The notes below the pieces were generated by a model. The model did not search any database. It was not told where the DNA came from and saw only the letters and a list, made by a program, of their open reading frames with translations. This document shows, piece after piece, positions 63,523-64,000 of a DNA stretch of 64,000 nucleotides (its first letter is position 1; each line of letters opens with the position of its first letter). A program made the position numbers and the translations under genes. Source of the stretch: Ectobius pallidus (Eukaryota > Arthropoda > Insecta > Blattodea > Ectobiidae); NCBI GenBank assembly GCA_964059195.1, contig CAXKWD010000008.1, positions 49,146,502 through 49,210,501 on the forward strand, read 5' to 3'.

Positions 63523-64000
63523 ACACTGTGAAGTTGAATCGTCCATGCGGGGAGGAAAGAAGGCTATCGCATCAGTGGCTCATAGAATAGAAAAAACACT
63601 TACCGTATTTGGACGTTGGACTTTACTTCGGAGCCCTGCTAGTTTTCTTATGTCACATTATTGTATTATTTCATTCATTGGTACCATAATACGCTGAATA
63701 TTCGAGTGATAAATTCAGATGTGTGCCTCGCTGCAGTCCCGTACAACGGAATAAAGACGCTAGTTACTACCAACCTATGCATATCCTCAGAGCTTCATGT
63801 TGTTATTTATTAAGAGGTCAGGAATTACTAATCTGACATAAAATGAAGTAAACTTCAATCCTGTAATTTAATTGTCATCAATTTTCATAAAATAAATAGT
63901 CATTATACAACAGCACTTAATGTATAATCGAACATATGGGAACATTTGTCTTCCATGCAGATGCCAACTGTCCATGGCAACTGAAGGAGGCTTTATAAGC

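Larger units (their letters stand above)
61691..64000 (+). repeat. tandem duplication, unit about 1.22 kb
   Basis: 61691-62914 is repeated from 62915 to the window end (offset 1224, falling to 1221 after the ATT run). By eye only a few differences occur: one in CGCATTTTTG versus CGCAGTTTTG, one each near 61800/63021 and 62199/63417, and one repeat unit. The second copy continues past the window. The join is exactly at the right terminus of the TIR element. Confidence 0.93.

Overview
This is a eukaryotic, almost certainly insect, genomic window. Three short exons on the + strand (1012-1173, 1513-1599, 58276-58481) encode consecutive pieces of an M13 (neprilysin/ECE-like) zinc metallopeptidase ectodomain. 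They have GT-AG boundaries and compatible phases. The second intron, about 56.7 kb, fills most of the window and is packed with transposable elements, many nested in one another. A large, TE-rich genome is implied. The SINE and LINE mix reminds me of a cockroach such as Periplaneta, but that is a recollection and not something the sequence proves.

Layout. 1-2163: exons 1 and 2, a weak mariner-like relic and a tRNA-derived SINE with a 14-bp target-site duplication (TSD). 2470-16800: an old non-LTR element (LINE A) whose ORF1 starts with a 2A-like peptide. It is split by a hAT-type element (3339-5140), a second hAT element (5483-12618) that itself contains a fairly intact R1-clade LINE on the - strand (6008-11811), and a small hAT MITE (12876-13366). 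18290-19445: RTE-like and other RT relics. 20281-25955: a complete LINE (LINE B) bounded by a perfect 15-bp TSD, with a 2A peptide in ORF1, an endonuclease-RT ORF2 and an unexplained third ORF. 26035-32147: a Ty3/gypsy-like LTR element with gag and pol in one frame across a UGA-CUAG stop. It is interrupted by a Transib transposon (29924-31767) whose ends look like RAG recombination signals. 32148-34654: an RNase H-bearing LINE on the - strand. 34655-39650: mostly unassigned sequence, with degenerate repeats, an unrecognised - strand coding relic and a MITE. 39650-50065: a 5'-truncated Ty1/copia element carrying a MITE, a TIR element that contains a second MITE, and a complete gypsy element with two LTRs (43333-48701). 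50210-55320: LINE fragments, then an R2-like LINE with N-terminal C2H2 fingers and a restriction-like endonuclease. 55430-57310: a LINE 3' end and a tandem array of about 145 bp units. 58276-58481: exon 3. 60247-64000: a TIR element whose right half is tandemly duplicated.

The window behaves as a stratified record of transposition. Nesting and TSDs give relative ages, and most coding regions carry frameshifts or stops. The observations I rate highest are the Transib with RSS-like ends, the extra ORF inside the TSD-bounded 2A LINE, the gag-UGA-CUAG-pol junction, the R1-clade LINE with an additional ORF between gag and endonuclease, and the R2-like element outside rDNA. Coordinates of TSD-bounded elements are exact by eye; edges of relics are approximate. 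No similarity search was possible.
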